NCBI GenBank assembly: GCA_950059285.1
Contig: CATLTV010000043.1
Span: 1 to 32,051 of the forward strand
Length of the DNA stretch: 32,051 nt
From: an uncultured Pseudomonadota bacterium
GTDB lineage: Bacteria > Myxococcota_A > Bradymonadia > Bradymonadales > Bradymonadaceae
Direction of reading: 5' to 3'
A program made the translations under genes and the position numbers. This document shows, piece by piece, positions 31,679 to 32,051 of this stretch. Each line of letters begins with the position of its first letter. Within the stretch, counting starts at the first letter, position 1. The notes beneath the pieces were generated by a model. It was not told where the DNA came from. It worked only from the letters and a program-made list of their open reading frames with translations, and did not search any database.

Positions 31679-32051
31679 AATACAGGGTCACTCAATGGTT
31701 TTTAAGGTCACCACTTATGGCAAGATTGAAGTGGTGTGAAACAGGTAAGTTGCCATAGCAAGGCATGTGCCATGAGCAGTGTATGGGTTTGAGTTTATAC
31801 GGTATTATCGTATAGAATTCAACGTAGTAGAGTGATGTTTATTGTGTGAAAAAGGTGCAGGTACGAGTGCATTGAGGGCGCGTCGCGCAAGTCTTGCGCT
31901 TTAATACGCTTCGAAGTTCGCAAGCGAAAGTGCGAGAGTAAGTAAAGCGCTTTTGTTTGTTGTAGTGTGCATGACGCACGTTTGTGGGCATATAAAAGTT
32001 TTTAGTTAACATAAGATTTCTTATCAGACTAAAATAATAGAGAAAGAGAGG
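31679..32051. other. Gene-free right end of the window
   Basis: I see no supported coding region. It holds a short perfect inverted repeat GCGCAAG-T-CTTGCGC (31885-31899) and AT-rich DNA at both ends. It should contain the promoter of the HmuY-like gene; an unannotated small RNA cannot be ruled out. Confidence 0.4.

Overview
The window reads as a stretch of a Gram-negative genome with moderate GC. Outer-membrane lipoproteins, an RND efflux system and an Asp/Met-rich lipoprotein linker ending in a choice-of-anchor-Q-like tail suggest a deltaproteobacterial-type organism (Myxococcota/Bradymonadota-like). That assignment is inference from protein style only. No rRNA, tRNA, CRISPR array or insertion sequence was recognised. 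The most notable content is a complete replication and partition region, so the window probably comes from a large plasmid or secondary replicon (chromid) and includes its origin.

Layout. 1-2.2 kb: a leucine-rich-repeat protein of the STM4015 type and a fatty-acyl desaturase. 2.2-5.7 kb: a tyrosine recombinase on the minus strand, then parA and parB. The parAB pair is bracketed by two long perfect hairpins that share a core, lie in opposite orientation, and differ only by paired (compensatory) changes. 5.9-12.6 kb: a NUDIX hydrolase, an unrecognised multi-pass membrane protein with a serine-rich segment, a small membrane protein, an MFS-PlsC fusion for lysophospholipid handling (minus strand), and a second leucine-rich-repeat protein. 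12.8-18.9 kb: a primase and a RepA-like hexameric helicase, translationally coupled and reading toward an iteron origin. The origin has 13 iterons, a 450-bp AT-rich stretch full of palindromes, and 3 more iterons. It is followed by a 619-aa putative initiator reading away from it. 19.1-25.9 kb: a TetR regulator and a three-gene tripartite efflux operon (outer membrane factor, membrane fusion protein, RND pump). 25.9-31.7 kb: two minus-strand lipoproteins, a 1400-aa PKD/beta-helix protein and a tandem-domain HmuY-like protein. The last 370 bases hold no gene that I can support.

How the parts work together. A replicon-encoded primase, helicase and separate initiator acting at an iteron origin recall the logic of IncQ/RSF1010 (RepB primase, RepA helicase, RepC iteron binder). 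Here the initiator is much larger, the iterons are 29 bp and numerous, and a ParAB partition system and a recombinase sit in the same region. Two large hairpins between the iteron blocks are candidates for single-strand initiation sites used by the primase. I regard this replication module as the main candidate for a previously undescribed system in the window. The flanking genes look like ordinary envelope and lipid functions carried by the replicon.
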